From: Pseudoxanthomonas jiangsuensis
GTDB taxonomy: Bacteria; Pseudomonadota; Gammaproteobacteria; Xanthomonadales; Xanthomonadaceae
Direction of reading: 5' to 3'
Assembly (NCBI RefSeq): GCF_010093185.1
Contig: NZ_PDWL01000001.1
Span: 186,001 to 250,000, forward strand
DNA: 64,000 nucleotides
The notes under the pieces are model-generated. The model did not search any database, was not told the DNA's origin, and saw only the letters and a program-made list of their open reading frames with translations. This document shows positions 36,895 to 46,746 of this stretch, one piece after another. The position numbers were made by a program, and so were the translations under genes. Each line of letters begins with the position of its first letter. The stretch's first letter is position 1.

Positions 36895-38634
36895 ATGTTC
36901 TCCCTGCGTCCGCGCCTGGCCTGGCTGTTGTGCGGCCTGCTCTCCCTCGGCGCCTGCACGACGGCGCGCGCACCGATGCTTCCGGCCGGCGCGGCACAGC
37001 TCCAGGCGCCGGCAGTGGCCCGGCCCGTCGCCCTCGACGAAGCCTGCCCCGAGTTGTTCGCCGCCGTGCAGCGCGCGCAGCTGTTCGAGGACCAGAAGTT
37101 CTTCGCCGACGCGGTGCCGCGCCGCGCACCGGCCGCGATCGAGGCGGACTACCTTGCCCGGCGCGCCACCCCAAGGTTCGACCTGCGCCATTTCGTCCAG
37201 AGCGAATTCGTGCTGCCCGCAGCTCCTGCGCAGACCCGGATCGACGTCCATTCCAGCCTGCGCGCCCACATCGACGCGCTCTGGCCGCTGCTGACCCGAA
37301 GCAACCCGCGGCCGGCCGCGCACGACAGCCTGCTGCCGCTGCCGCAGCCCTACGTGGTGCCCGGCGGCCGCTTCCGCGAGCTCTACTACTGGGACTCCTG
37401 GTTCACCATGCTGGGTCTGGTCGAGAGCGGCCAGGATGCCTTGTCGCGGCAGATGCTGGAGGACTTCGCCGATCTGATCGACGCCTGGGGCCATGTCCCC
37501 AATGGCAGCCGCAGCTATTACCTCAGCCGCTCGCAGCCGCCGTTCTTCTCGCACATGGTCGAGCTGGAATCGCGCCACGACCCGGACCTGGCCGTGCGCT
37601 ACCTGCCGCAGCTGCGGCGCGAGCATGCGTTCTGGATGGACGGCGCGGACCGGCTGGCGCCCGGCGGCGCCCACCGGCGGGTGGTGCGGCTGACCGACGG
37701 CAGCCTGCTCAACCGCTACTGGGACGACCGTGATGCTCCGCGTCCGGAATCGTTCCTGCAGGACGAGCGCACCGCGGCCGCTTCCGCGCGTCCACCGCGC
37801 GAGGTCTACCGCGAACTGCGCGCCGGGGCGGAGAGCGGCTGGGACTATTCCAGCCGCTGGCTGGCCGATCCGATGCGGTTGGAGACCATCCGCACCAGCC
37901 AGCTGCTGCCGGTGGACCTCAACAGCCTGCTGCACCACCTGGAAGCCACCATCGCCGCCACCTGCGACCGCGCCGGCGATGCGGCCTGCGCCCGCGACTA
38001 CCGCGCCCGGGCCCGGGCACGCGCAGCGGCGATCGAACGCCACCTCTGGCACCCGCAGGGCTACTACGCGGACTACGACCTCCGCCGCGGCGCGCCCTCG
38101 CCCGCCCTGACCGCCGCGGCGCTGTTCCCGCTCCACGCTGGCATCGCCTCGCCCGCACGTGCCGGCCGCACCGCCGAATCCGCGCGCGCGCGGCTGCTGC
38201 GCCCGGGCGGCCTGGTCACCACCGGGATCGACAGCGGCCAGCAGTGGGACGCGCCCAACGTCTGGGCGCCGCTGCAGTGGATCGCGGTCGACGGCCTGCG
38301 CCGCTATGGCCAGGACGCGCTGGCCGCCGACATCGCCCGCGCCTTCGTCGGCAATGTGCAGGCGTTGTTCGCACGCGACCGCAAGCTGGTGGAGAAGTAC
38401 GACGCCGACGGTGCACTGCAGGGCGGAGGCGGTGGCGAGTACCCTCTGCAGGACGGCTTCGGCTGGACCAACGGCGTGGTGCTCAAGCTGCTGGCCACGT
38501 ACCCGGAGCTGGAACGGCACGCGCCAGGCGCGGCCGCTTCGGTGCCGGCGGCGGCGGATGCGGACACGCCGGGGTCGAACCTGGCGCCCCTGGCACGTCG
38601 TCCCCACAGTCCCATACCGGTCCCGACCCCATGA
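36895..38634 (+). CDS. treA: Alpha,alpha-trehalase, GH37, lipoprotein
   Basis: Hydrolyses trehalose to two glucose molecules in the envelope. 579 residues. Signal sequence with lipobox LGAC (Cys20) predicts lipid anchoring. Both GH37 signatures are present: PGGRFRELYYWDSWF at 156-170 and QWDAPNVWAPLQ at 450-461. The catalytic acid is Asp317 in SGWDYSSRW and the base is Glu515 in GGGEYPLQDGFGW. Ribosome binding site CGGAGG. The last codon overlaps the start of the GST gene (ATGA), an unusual but clear coupling. A low-complexity tail follows the catalytic domain. Confidence 0.94.
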   Translation: MFSLRPRLAWLLCGLLSLGACTTARAPMLPAGAAQLQAPAVARPVALDEACPELFAAVQRAQLFEDQKFFADAVPRRAPAAIEADYLARRATPRFDLRHFVQSEFVLPAAPAQTRIDVHSSLRAHIDALWPLLTRSNPRPAAHDSLLPLPQPYVVPGGRFRELYYWDSWFTMLGLVESGQDALSRQMLEDFADLIDAWGHVPNGSRSYYLSRSQPPFFSHMVELESRHDPDLAVRYLPQLRREHAFWMDGADRLAPGGAHRRVVRLTDGSLLNRYWDDRDAPRPESFLQDERTAAASARPPREVYRELRAGAESGWDYSSRWLADPMRLETIRTSQLLPVDLNSLLHHLEATIAATCDRAGDAACARDYRARARARAAAIERHLWHPQGYYADYDLRRGAPSPALTAAALFPLHAGIASPARAGRTAESARARLLRPGGLVTTGIDSGQQWDAPNVWAPLQWIAVDGLRRYGQDALAADIARAFVGNVQALFARDRKLVEKYDADGALQGGGGGEYPLQDGFGWTNGVVLKLLATYPELERHAPGAAASVPAAADADTPGSNLAPLARRPHSPIPVPTP

Positions 38635-39287
38635 GCCTGGCCCTCTACGCCCACCCCTTTTCCTCGTACTGCCAGAAGGCGCTGGTGGCCCTGTACGAGA
38701 ACGGCACCGCCTTCGGGTACCGCAGCCTGGAAGACCCTGCGCACCAGCAGGCGCTGGAACGGCTGTGGCCGCTCAAGCGCTTCCCGGTCTTGGTCGATGG
38801 CGACCTGACCGTGCCCGAGGCCACCGCGATCGTCGAATACCTGCAGGTGCGCCATCCCGGTCCGGTGCGGCTGTTGCCGGACGACCCGCTGGAGGCGGTG
38901 CAGGTGCGCCTGCTCGACCGCTTCTTCGACAACTACGTATCCACCCCGCAGCAGAAGCTGGTGTTCGACGTGCTGCGGCCGGAAGCCGAACGCGATCCGC
39001 GGGGCGTGGCCGAGGCCCGGCGCCTGCTCGACACCGCCTACGCCTGGCTGGAGCGGCACCTGGCCGACGGGCGGACCTGGGCGGCGGGCGAGCACTTCAG
39101 CCTGGCCGACTGCGGCGCAGCGCCGTTCCTGTTCTACGCCGACTGGAGCCATGCGATCCCAGAGGCCTGTCCGCAGGTGCGCGCCTATCGCGGCCGCCTG
39201 CTGCGGCGCCCGTCGTTCGCCCGTGCAGTCGACGAGGCGCGGCCGTTCCGCGGGTATTTCCCGCTGGGTGCGCCGGACCGCGACTGA
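38631..39287 (+). CDS. Glutathione S-transferase family protein
   Basis: 218 residues. N-terminal thioredoxin-like domain (1-80) with HPFSSYCQKALVALYENG and the glutathione-binding loop VPEATAIVEYL; C-terminal all-helical domain with the FSLADCGAAPFLFYADW motif (N-capping Asp). Likely conjugates glutathione to electrophiles or has a peroxidase role. The start ATG overlaps the trehalase stop by four bases, so the two are translationally coupled although no metabolic link is known. Confidence 0.9.
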   Translation: MSLALYAHPFSSYCQKALVALYENGTAFGYRSLEDPAHQQALERLWPLKRFPVLVDGDLTVPEATAIVEYLQVRHPGPVRLLPDDPLEAVQVRLLDRFFDNYVSTPQQKLVFDVLRPEAERDPRGVAEARRLLDTAYAWLERHLADGRTWAAGEHFSLADCGAAPFLFYADWSHAIPEACPQVRAYRGRLLRRPSFARAVDEARPFRGYFPLGAPDRD

Positions 39288-39388
39288 GGCACGCGAACAT
39301 ACGGAAACCGCCTCGCTGCCGGAAAAGCGACGGCACCGCCTTCGTACACAGCCGCCGTGATGCGCCGCAGCGGGCCTCGCTTGCAGCC

Positions 39389-39410
39389 TCGATGTTAGCG
39401 TTCACATCGA
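39389..39410. promoter_or_regulatory. LacI-type operator upstream of the GH9 gene
   Basis: A 22-bp imperfect palindrome with a central CG, core TGTTAGCGTTCACA; nine of eleven base pairs are symmetrical. This matches the general form of LacI-family operators (dyad around CG, with outer TGT/ACA). It ends 20 bases before the start codon of the secreted glycoside hydrolase gene. No LacI-family gene is in the window, so the regulator would be encoded elsewhere. Confidence 0.55.
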
Positions 39411-39430
39411 CTTCGAGGGGAGCCCGCACC

Positions 39431-41917
39431 ATGACCGATCCGACCCGGCGACACGCTTCCAGGCGTCGCCCCGTGCTCGCCGCCCTGCTGGCGGCAGCCG
39501 CCTTACCCGCCCTGGCCGCGGCAGCGCCCGACCCGGGCCTGACCCTGGACGAGCGCGGCTACTTCCACCGCCCCGGGCTGGACGTGCTGGTCTTCAGCAA
39601 TACCTACGACGGCCTGTTCAGCGACGCCAAGATCGCCGGCGTGGAACTGATCCACCACGGCGTGCGCACCGCCACCAACGGCGACGTGCGCCTGGCGCCC
39701 ACGCCCGAGCAGTGGGACGCGACTCCGGTCCTGGTCGACCGCACGGTCGACGCGAAGACCGGCACGATCACCACCCGCCTGCGCTATCCGCAGGAGAAGT
39801 TCGACTACGCGATCCAGGTGGCGCCGCACGACCAGGGCGTGCGCGTGCGGGTGCTGCTCGAGCGGCCCCTGCCGGCGGCGCTGCAGGGCCGCGCCGGCTT
39901 CAACCTGGAATTCCTGCCCTCGGCCTATTTCGGCAAGGCCTGGGCGACGGACGCCGGCCACGGCCAGTTGCCGCGCTATCCGGCCGGCCCCAGCGGCCGC
40001 GACGCGCAGGGCAATACCGTGCGCCTGCCGATCGCCCGCGGCCAGCGCCTGGTGCTGGCGCCGGAGGACCCGCAGCGCCGGGTCGCCATCGACGGCCGCG
40101 GCGGCGAGCTGGCCCTGTACGACGGCCGCAACCAGGCCCAGAACGGCTGGTACGTGGTGCGCTCCTTGCTGCCGGCCGGCCGCACCGGCGCGGTGCTCGA
40201 GTGGACCCTGACCGGCAGCACCGAACCGGGCTGGACACGCGCGCCGGTGATCGGCCATTCCCAGGTCGGCTACCACCCAGCGCAGGCCAAGGTCGCGGTC
40301 TTGGAGACCGACCCGGCCGCGCCGGCGCCCGGCCGCGCGCGCCTGCTGCGGATCGATGCCGACGGCCGCGAGCACGAGGCGCTGGCCGCCGACCCCGCGC
40401 GCTGGGGCCGCTACCTGCGCTACGACTACTACACCTTCGACTTCTCCGCCGTGCGCGAGCCGGGCCTGTACCGGATCGAGGCCGTCGGCCAGCGCACGTC
40501 CGCGTTCCGGATCGCCGCCGACGCCTACGCCGAGGCCTGGCACCCGACCCTGGACGTGTTCATGGCGGTGCAGATGGACCACATGTCGGTGAACGAGGCC
40601 TACCGGGTCTGGCACGGCCGCTCGCACATGGACGATGCGCGCCAGGTCGCGCCCAACAAGGAGCACTTCGACCTCTACGGCCAGGGCCCGGAGCTGGACT
40701 CGCCGTTCAAGCCGGGCGAACACATCCCGGGACTGGACATCGGCGGCTGGTTCGACGCCGGCGACTTCGACCTGCGCACCCAGACCCACTACGCCACGGT
40801 GATGGCCCTGGTCGATACGTGGGAGCATTTCCGCCCGCAGCGCGACGAGACCCGCATCGACCAGAAGCGCCGGCACGTGGAGATCCACGCGCCCGACGGG
40901 GTGCCCGACCTGCTGCAGCAGATCGAGCACGGCACCTTGATGCTGATCGCCCAGCACCGGGTGTTCGGCCACGCCATCCCCGGCATCGTCGAGCCGGACC
41001 TGAAGCAGTACACCCACCTGGGCGACGCGGTGACCAAGACCGACGGCAAGGTCGATGACCCGGCCGATCCCGACTCGCCCGGCGACGACCGCCTGGCCTT
41101 CACCAGCAATACCACCGCGCTCAACCTCGGCTCGGCCGCCGCCCTGGCCGCCGCCAGCCGCGCCCTGCGCGGCTACAACGACGCCCTGGCGGAGGAATGC
41201 CTGGCCACCGCGCGCAAGGCCTGGGCGTTCGAGCGGGGCCGCAAACCGAACCTGTTCCGGGTCGGCAACACCACCGGCGGCGATCCTGACGACGAGAAGC
41301 TGGACGCGGCCGTGCAGCTTTTGCTGGCCACCGGCGAGGCCGAGTACGCGCAGGCGGTCGCCGCGCTGTGGCCGGCGATCGACGCCCGCTTCCCCGCCAA
41401 CGCCGGCGCCGCGGTGGCCGCGCTGCCGAAGATGGACGCCGGCTTCCGCGAGAAACTGCACGCGCGCGCCGCGCGCTTCCGCGACGAGTACAAGGCGATG
41501 GTCGCCGACAACCCCTACGGCGTGCCGATCACCCGCGGCGGCTGGGCCGGCAACGGCGCGGTGGTAGGCATGGCCATCACCCACTACCACCTGCACCGCG
41601 CCTTCCCCGACCTGTTCGGCCTGGAACCCGCGCTGCAGGGGCTGAACTACCTGTTCGGCACCCACCCGGACTCCAACCTGTCGTTCGTCTCGGCGGTCGG
41701 CGCGCAGTCCAAGACCGTGGCCTACGGCAACAACCGCGCCGACTTCACCTTCATCGCCGGCGGCGTGGTCCCCGGGGTGCTGGTGCTCAAGCCCGACTTC
41801 CCGGAGAACAAGAACGACTGGCCGTTCCTGTGGGGCGAGAACGAGTACGTGATCGACCTGGCCGCCAAGTACGTGTTCCTGGCCAACGCGGCCCAGGCGG
41901 CGCTGGAGGGACGCTAG
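39431..41917 (+). CDS. Secreted glycoside hydrolase family 9 with N-terminal Ig-like domain
   Basis: 828 residues. Signal peptide about 1-34 (LAALLAAAALPALAAAA), an N-terminal region of about 220 residues, an Ig-like cellulase domain (about 275-365, IGHSQVGYHPAQAKVAVLE), then the (alpha/alpha)6 GH9 catalytic domain. Catalytic residues are the Asp442/Asp445 pair in WFDAGDFD and Glu805 in WGENEYVID. The usual GH9 substrate motif ending in HxR is replaced by VSAVGAQSKTVAYGNN, so the substrate may not be cellulose; exo-acting beta-glucosidase or glucosaminidase types are alternatives. Strong ribosome binding site GAGGGGAG; a LacI-like operator lies just upstream. Confidence 0.88.
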   Translation: MTDPTRRHASRRRPVLAALLAAAALPALAAAAPDPGLTLDERGYFHRPGLDVLVFSNTYDGLFSDAKIAGVELIHHGVRTATNGDVRLAPTPEQWDATPVLVDRTVDAKTGTITTRLRYPQEKFDYAIQVAPHDQGVRVRVLLERPLPAALQGRAGFNLEFLPSAYFGKAWATDAGHGQLPRYPAGPSGRDAQGNTVRLPIARGQRLVLAPEDPQRRVAIDGRGGELALYDGRNQAQNGWYVVRSLLPAGRTGAVLEWTLTGSTEPGWTRAPVIGHSQVGYHPAQAKVAVLETDPAAPAPGRARLLRIDADGREHEALAADPARWGRYLRYDYYTFDFSAVREPGLYRIEAVGQRTSAFRIAADAYAEAWHPTLDVFMAVQMDHMSVNEAYRVWHGRSHMDDARQVAPNKEHFDLYGQGPELDSPFKPGEHIPGLDIGGWFDAGDFDLRTQTHYATVMALVDTWEHFRPQRDETRIDQKRRHVEIHAPDGVPDLLQQIEHGTLMLIAQHRVFGHAIPGIVEPDLKQYTHLGDAVTKTDGKVDDPADPDSPGDDRLAFTSNTTALNLGSAAALAAASRALRGYNDALAEECLATARKAWAFERGRKPNLFRVGNTTGGDPDDEKLDAAVQLLLATGEAEYAQAVAALWPAIDARFPANAGAAVAALPKMDAGFREKLHARAARFRDEYKAMVADNPYGVPITRGGWAGNGAVVGMAITHYHLHRAFPDLFGLEPALQGLNYLFGTHPDSNLSFVSAVGAQSKTVAYGNNRADFTFIAGGVVPGVLVLKPDFPENKNDWPFLWGENEYVIDLAAKYVFLANAAQAALEGR

Positions 41918-41923
41918 CTCCCG

Positions 41924-44587
41924 CTACGGCGCGCGCTGGAACAGCACCCGCTCCGGCCGGTGCAGGGCGAAACCCTGGCCGTAGTCCACGCCCAGTTCGC
42001 GCAGCACCGCCAGGATATGGTCGTCGGCCACCCACTCGGCCACCACCCGCAGCCCGCGGGGGTGGCCGATCTGGACCACCGCGTTGACGATCGCCCGGCT
42101 CATCGGGTCGGTGCCCAGGTCGCGGACGAAGCTGCCGTCGATCTTGATCACGTCCACCGGCAGGTTCTTGAGGTAGCCGAACGAGGACATGCCGGCGCCG
42201 AAGTCGTCCAGCGCGATCCGGCAGCCGGCCGCGCGCAGGCGCTCGATCACCCGCACCACCTTCAGCAGGTTGCGCACCGCCACCGTCTCGGTGATCTCCA
42301 GGCATACCCGGCGCGCCGGCACCGCGTGCGCCTGGATCGTGGCCAGGATGAAGTCGGCCAGGTCGTCGTCCTCGATGCTGGCCCCGGACAGGTTGATCGA
42401 GCAGGTGCCCAGCTCGGCCCCCTGCGGATGCAGCCGGGCGAAATTCGCCAGCGCGGTGCGGATCACCCAGCGGTCCAACGCCGGCATCAGCCCGTAGCGC
42501 TCGGCCGCCGGCAGGAACGCGCCGGGCAGGACCACGCCGCCCTCCTCGTCGCGCAGGCGCAACAGCAGTTCGATGTGGGTCCGGCCCTCGCCGGCGCTGG
42601 CCAGCGGCACCACCTCCTGGTAGTCGAGCAGCAGCCGGTCCTGCTCCAGCGCCAGGCGCAGGCGGTTGGCCCATTCCATCTCGCTGTGGCGGCGGGTGGT
42701 ATCGTCGTCCTCGCGGTAGGCCCAGACCCGGTTGCGGCCGGCTTCCTTGGCCTGGTAGCAGGCACTGTCGGCCCAGGCCAGCAGGTCCTTGAGGGTACAG
42801 CCCTCGCGGTCGACCAGGACCATGCCGATGCTGGCGCTGACGGTGTAGGTTCGGCCGTGCCAGGCGAACATCACGCCCTCGATCCGGCGCCGCACATCCT
42901 CGGCCAGGGCCAGGGCCTGGGCCGCGTCCACGTCGAAGGCGAGCAGGCCGAACTCGTCGCCGCCCAGCCGCGCCAGCAGGTCGCCGGCGCGCAGGTGCTG
43001 GCGGATCACGTGCACCAGCTGCACCAGCAGCTGGTCGCCGGCCATGTGCCCGGACAGGTCGTTGATCAGCTTGAACTGGTCCAGGTCGATGTACAGCAGG
43101 GCGAACGGCCGCGCCGCGGCCTGCCCGGCGCGGCCGGCCAGCGCCTGCTGCAGGCGGTGCTCAAACTCGCGCCGGTTCGGCAGTTCGGTCAGGCCGTCGT
43201 GCGCGGCCTGGTAGCGCAGGCGCTCGGTCAGCTCACGCTGCTCGCTGGTGTCGGTGGCCACCAGCAGCAGGTGCGGGACGCCGTCGACCTCGATCCGGGC
43301 CAGCGACAGGCTCGCCCAGAAACCACCGCCGCTGCCGCCGGCGATCACCGCCTCCTGGCTGGCCCAGGCTCCCCCCTGGCTGGCCTCGGCCAGCGCCTGG
43401 GCGCCCAGCAGGGGATCGGCGAACAGCGACACCAAAGGCGCATCGGCCACCTCGCCCAGGCGCTGGCGCGCGGCCTGGTTGGCGTAGACGATCCGGCCGT
43501 CGCGGCCGTCGGCCATCAGCACCAGCGCCGGCAGCAGTTCGTTGAGCACGCGGAAGCGCGCCTCGCTCTCGCCGAAGCGCGCGCTCATCCGCCGCCCCAG
43601 TTCCAGCGCGCGCTGGTGCAGGGTGCTCTGCGACCACAACAGCAGGGCCAGCAGCACGCTGATCGCCGTGCCCGACAGCGCGATCAGCGCCATCCTGCCG
43701 GTGCCGACCGCCGCCGGCCGCGGCCACAGCCGCACTTCCCAGCGCCGCCCGCCGTATTCCAGCTGCCGCACCTGCAGCCGAGCACTAGCCTCCGGTTCGC
43801 GCCCGGACTCGTACACCAGCTGCCGCCCGGGCGCGGCATCCAGGTCGAGCACGCGCACGTGCATGAACTCGAGCACCCGCCCGGCCAGGGCCTGCTCCAC
43901 CATCGGCTCCAGCCGCAGGCTGATGGCCAGCGCGCCGATCTCGCGCGCGCGCCTTTGCGCCACGTCCGCCGGCGTGGGCCCGCGCGAGTACACCGGCAGG
44001 CGCACGGTGATCCCGAGCGCGGCATGGCCCTCGGCGTCGCGGTACTGCAGCAACGGGAACGGCGCCGACACCGACGGCGTGTCGCCGTCGCGGGCGCGCT
44101 CCAGCGCGCGCAGGTTCTCCGGCTGACGGGCGATGTCAAAGCCGACCAGCGACTCGTTGCCCGCCAGCGGAGTGACGAAGACATAGGGGTAGAGGCTGCC
44201 CGGCCGTGCCGCCGGATCCGGATCGCGGCGGGCGAAGGCGGTGACCACGTAGCCGGACACCAGCTCGTGCGAGCGCAGGTTGCGCTGGTACTGCTCGAAC
44301 AGCGCCTGGTCCATGCGGTCGTTGGACAGGAACACCGTCTGCATCGCCCGCAGGGCCAGGGCCGCGGCCTCCAGCGGCTCGCGCAGGCGGGCGGCGGCGG
44401 CATCGGCCAGGGAGCGCTGCATCGTCGCGTCCTGGCCACGCACGTTGCTCCATTCGCGCCGTACCAGTTCGGCGGTGAGCAGCAGGCCGACCAGCAGCAC
44501 CAGCGCCGCCCAGACCGGCGAGGACAGGGCGCCGACCACCCGGCCGCTGGGCGCGGGCGGAGCTGTCCGGTTTTCCCGCTCGGTCAT
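41924..44587 (-). CDS. CHASE-PAS-GGDEF-EAL cyclic di-GMP turnover protein
   Basis: 887-residue inner-membrane protein. Helices near 25-42 and 303-322 enclose a periplasmic CHASE-type domain (about 45-300). A PAS domain follows (about 340-455), then GGDEF with an intact active site at 542-546 and an inhibitory RAGD site at 533-536, then an EAL domain whose first motif is ELL (Glu673) and which retains NLSG, EITE, DDFG, IKIDG, AEW and YGQGF residues needed for catalysis. Both synthesis and breakdown of c-di-GMP are therefore possible. It converges with the GH9 gene across six bases. Confidence 0.92.
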   Translation of the reverse strand: MTERENRTAPPAPSGRVVGALSSPVWAALVLLVGLLLTAELVRREWSNVRGQDATMQRSLADAAAARLREPLEAAALALRAMQTVFLSNDRMDQALFEQYQRNLRSHELVSGYVVTAFARRDPDPAARPGSLYPYVFVTPLAGNESLVGFDIARQPENLRALERARDGDTPSVSAPFPLLQYRDAEGHAALGITVRLPVYSRGPTPADVAQRRAREIGALAISLRLEPMVEQALAGRVLEFMHVRVLDLDAAPGRQLVYESGREPEASARLQVRQLEYGGRRWEVRLWPRPAAVGTGRMALIALSGTAISVLLALLLWSQSTLHQRALELGRRMSARFGESEARFRVLNELLPALVLMADGRDGRIVYANQAARQRLGEVADAPLVSLFADPLLGAQALAEASQGGAWASQEAVIAGGSGGGFWASLSLARIEVDGVPHLLLVATDTSEQRELTERLRYQAAHDGLTELPNRREFEHRLQQALAGRAGQAAARPFALLYIDLDQFKLINDLSGHMAGDQLLVQLVHVIRQHLRAGDLLARLGGDEFGLLAFDVDAAQALALAEDVRRRIEGVMFAWHGRTYTVSASIGMVLVDREGCTLKDLLAWADSACYQAKEAGRNRVWAYREDDDTTRRHSEMEWANRLRLALEQDRLLLDYQEVVPLASAGEGRTHIELLLRLRDEEGGVVLPGAFLPAAERYGLMPALDRWVIRTALANFARLHPQGAELGTCSINLSGASIEDDDLADFILATIQAHAVPARRVCLEITETVAVRNLLKVVRVIERLRAAGCRIALDDFGAGMSSFGYLKNLPVDVIKIDGSFVRDLGTDPMSRAIVNAVVQIGHPRGLRVVAEWVADDHILAVLRELGVDYGQGFALHRPERVLFQRAP

Positions 44588-44857
44588 CCTGGCTTCCTGC
44601 AGCTGGGGACTGAGCAGCCCCCGGAGTCCGGCGGGCAGGGGCGATGGTCCACACCTGCTCCAGGATCAGGGACATGCCGCCGTATCACAGGTGCGTGGCA
44701 TGCGCGGCCATCCATCATCGCACCACCGGCGCAATACACCCGATGCGGCCGCCTCCGTCAACCACCGGCGCCATTCCGCGGCCCGCAATCGGCCGGGTCC
44801 TCCCCGCAACTGCGCCCGGACGGTTACGATGCCCGACCATCTCATCCGCCGACCATC

Positions 44858-45700
44858 GTGCCCCATGCCACCGGCCCCTTGCTGACCCTGCAGACCGCAT
44901 CGGCGATGCAGGCCGCGCTGCAGGCCGGCGCCCTCCGCTGGGAGGGTTCGCTGGACCTGGGCCGCAGCCGCGGCCAGGCACTGCTGGCCACCGGGAGCTG
45001 GCGCTGGCAGGAACGGGACTTTCCGTGGCCGACCCGGCTCAAGGACCGCACGATCTACCACTTCGACGGCGAGGCATGGACGCCGGCTGCGCGCTATGCC
45101 GGATCGTTGATCAAGCTGGTGCCGACCGAGTGGAACGTGCCGACCTTCGAGATCGACGGCATCAAGATGCTGCCGACCGCCAGGGAGTCGCCGCTGGACG
45201 ACGCGCGGCGCAAGGTCGCCCTGGTCGAGCCGCGCGGCAGGGTCGTGCTCGACACCTGCGGCGGGCTGGGCTACTTCGCCGCCTGCTGCCTGGAGGCCGG
45301 CGCGTCCCGGATCTTGTCGTTCGAGAAGAACGAGAGCGTGCTCTGGCTGCGCACGCTCAACCCGTGGTCGCCCGATCCGGACGCGCCTGAGAGCGGCGGC
45401 CGCCTGCAGCTGGCGCATGCCGACGTCGCCCAGGCGGTCGCCACGGTGGCCGATGCCTCGGTCGATGCGCTGCTGCACGATCCGCCGCGCTTCGGGATCG
45501 CCGGCGAGCTGTATTCGCAGGCGTTCTACGACCAGCTCGCGCGCGTGCTGCGCCGCGGCGGCAAGCTGTTCCACTACACCGGCAGCCCCAACCGCCTGAC
45601 CAGCGGCCGCGACGTGCCGCGCGAGGTGGCGCGGCGCCTGGAGAAGGCCGGCTTCCGCGCGCAACCGGCGCTGGACGGCGTGCTGGGGCTGAAGCGCTGA
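44858..45700 (+). CDS. Class I SAM-dependent methyltransferase-like protein
   Basis: 280 residues from GTG 44858. The SAM-binding motif I is VVLDTCGGLGYFAAC (about 127-141), the acidic ribose-binding residue is in ILSFEKNES, and a catalytic-like HDPPRFG motif follows (about 208-214), as in N-methyltransferases with [ND]PP. An N-terminal domain of about 115 residues precedes it. The target is unknown; such proteins occur across Xanthomonadaceae. The start is somewhat uncertain: an ATG at 44905 would remove 16 residues. Confidence 0.75.
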   Translation: MPHATGPLLTLQTASAMQAALQAGALRWEGSLDLGRSRGQALLATGSWRWQERDFPWPTRLKDRTIYHFDGEAWTPAARYAGSLIKLVPTEWNVPTFEIDGIKMLPTARESPLDDARRKVALVEPRGRVVLDTCGGLGYFAACCLEAGASRILSFEKNESVLWLRTLNPWSPDPDAPESGGRLQLAHADVAQAVATVADASVDALLHDPPRFGIAGELYSQAFYDQLARVLRRGGKLFHYTGSPNRLTSGRDVPREVARRLEKAGFRAQPALDGVLGLKR

Positions 45701-45914
45701 GGCCTGCTGCGGCGGGGCCCGCGACAGCAACAGCAGCAAATGCCGGGTTGCCGGGATGGCCGTTGCCGTACCTGAAGGTGCACGGGCCGTGGTCGCTGCC
45801 CGGCATCAGCCCGATCCGTCGTTGGCCCACCAGAGGTCGTCGGCCACCGGGCCCGTGTGGCCGATGATGGCGGCGGCGACGCTGCCCACCGTAGGCGCAC
45901 CCGCGGCGCGACCG

Positions 45915-46445
45915 TCAACGCGGCCGGTCGTGCACCTGCCGCCAGCGCGCCAGCTGCGCCAGCGCCGCGCCGGCGTCGCCGACCACCAGCGGCGCCGGCA
46001 CCGACAGCATCAGGTTCAGCGGCAGGCCGAATTCCTCGATGCTCCAGCCGTGCAGGTCGAGCACCCCGTCCGCCCCGATCGCCTGGGGATGCCGGGCGCG
46101 AATGCGCTGGGCGAAGCTGCCGTGCTCGGGGATGTAGCCGAACACCGGCTTGCCCTTGGCCACCGCATAGCCGACCTCGAAGCAGGTGCCGCTGTCCGGC
46201 TCCGGCCCGCGGAAGAAGTCCAGGTTGGCCAGGACCGCGTCGGCGCGCTCGATCAGGCCGATGTTGGCGCGGTAGATCCACGCCGCCTGCTCGGACGGTT
46301 CGCTGATCGCCGCCGGCACGTCCTGGTCCAGCGGGAACAGGCCCTCGAACCCGGCCTGCGCGCACAGCGCCTTCAGCTCGCGCCCGCGCGCCTGCGCATC
46401 GGGACGGAACACGTCGGGGCCGGCGAGGTAGAGGCGGCGGATCAT
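45915..46445 (-). CDS. Nucleoside 2-deoxyribosyltransferase family protein
   Basis: 176 residues. MIRRLYLAGPDVFRPDA contains the nucleotide-binding LAGPxxF motif; ANLDFFRGPEPDSGTCFEVGYAVAKGKPVFGY contains the conserved Asp and the nucleophilic Glu (FEVGYA) of the family. The enzyme exchanges or hydrolyses deoxyribose-base bonds in nucleotide salvage or sanitation; hydrolase (DNPH1-type) activity is an alternative. Start chosen at ATG 46445, matching the homologous N-terminus. About 214 bases without a recognisable gene lie between its stop and the methyltransferase gene. Confidence 0.84.
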   Translation of the reverse strand: MIRRLYLAGPDVFRPDAQARGRELKALCAQAGFEGLFPLDQDVPAAISEPSEQAAWIYRANIGLIERADAVLANLDFFRGPEPDSGTCFEVGYAVAKGKPVFGYIPEHGSFAQRIRARHPQAIGADGVLDLHGWSIEEFGLPLNLMLSVPAPLVVGDAGAALAQLARWRQVHDRPR

Positions 46446-46746
46446 GACGGCAGCGGCAGGCTCACGGGAGGGAAGTGCATTGTCGGATGTCCGGCACCGG
46501 TCCGGAACACGGTCCCCGTCCTCCGCGTCGAACTGCCGCTTCGCAGCGGCGACACCGCCGGACCGTCCATGGTGGCCGCGCTGGTCGAAGTCCGGCCGGG
46601 TGTCGCGGCCGCGCTGCGGCTCGCCGGCGCGCCCGCCCTCGCCGGGGCGGCCGCCCTTGCCGTGTCCACGCCGCATCGACCGCCAGGTCACGCCCGGCTC
46701 ACCGCGGCCGCGCGACGCTGGCACCGCCCCCCAACCGGAGATCCCG
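46446..46746. other. Intergenic region with no recognised gene
   Basis: Between the deoxyribosyltransferase gene and a small membrane-protein gene. Open frames run through it on both strands, as elsewhere in this GC-rich DNA, but none has a good start, ribosome binding site or recognisable protein. Promoters of the two divergent genes should be here; no clear boxes were found. Confidence 0.4.

Noticed and set aside
45701..45914. Possible small gene on the minus strand after the deoxyribosyltransferase gene
   Set aside because: A short frame reading IIGHTGPVADDLWWANDG ends early, lacks a start and ribosome binding site, and matches no family that I recognise.
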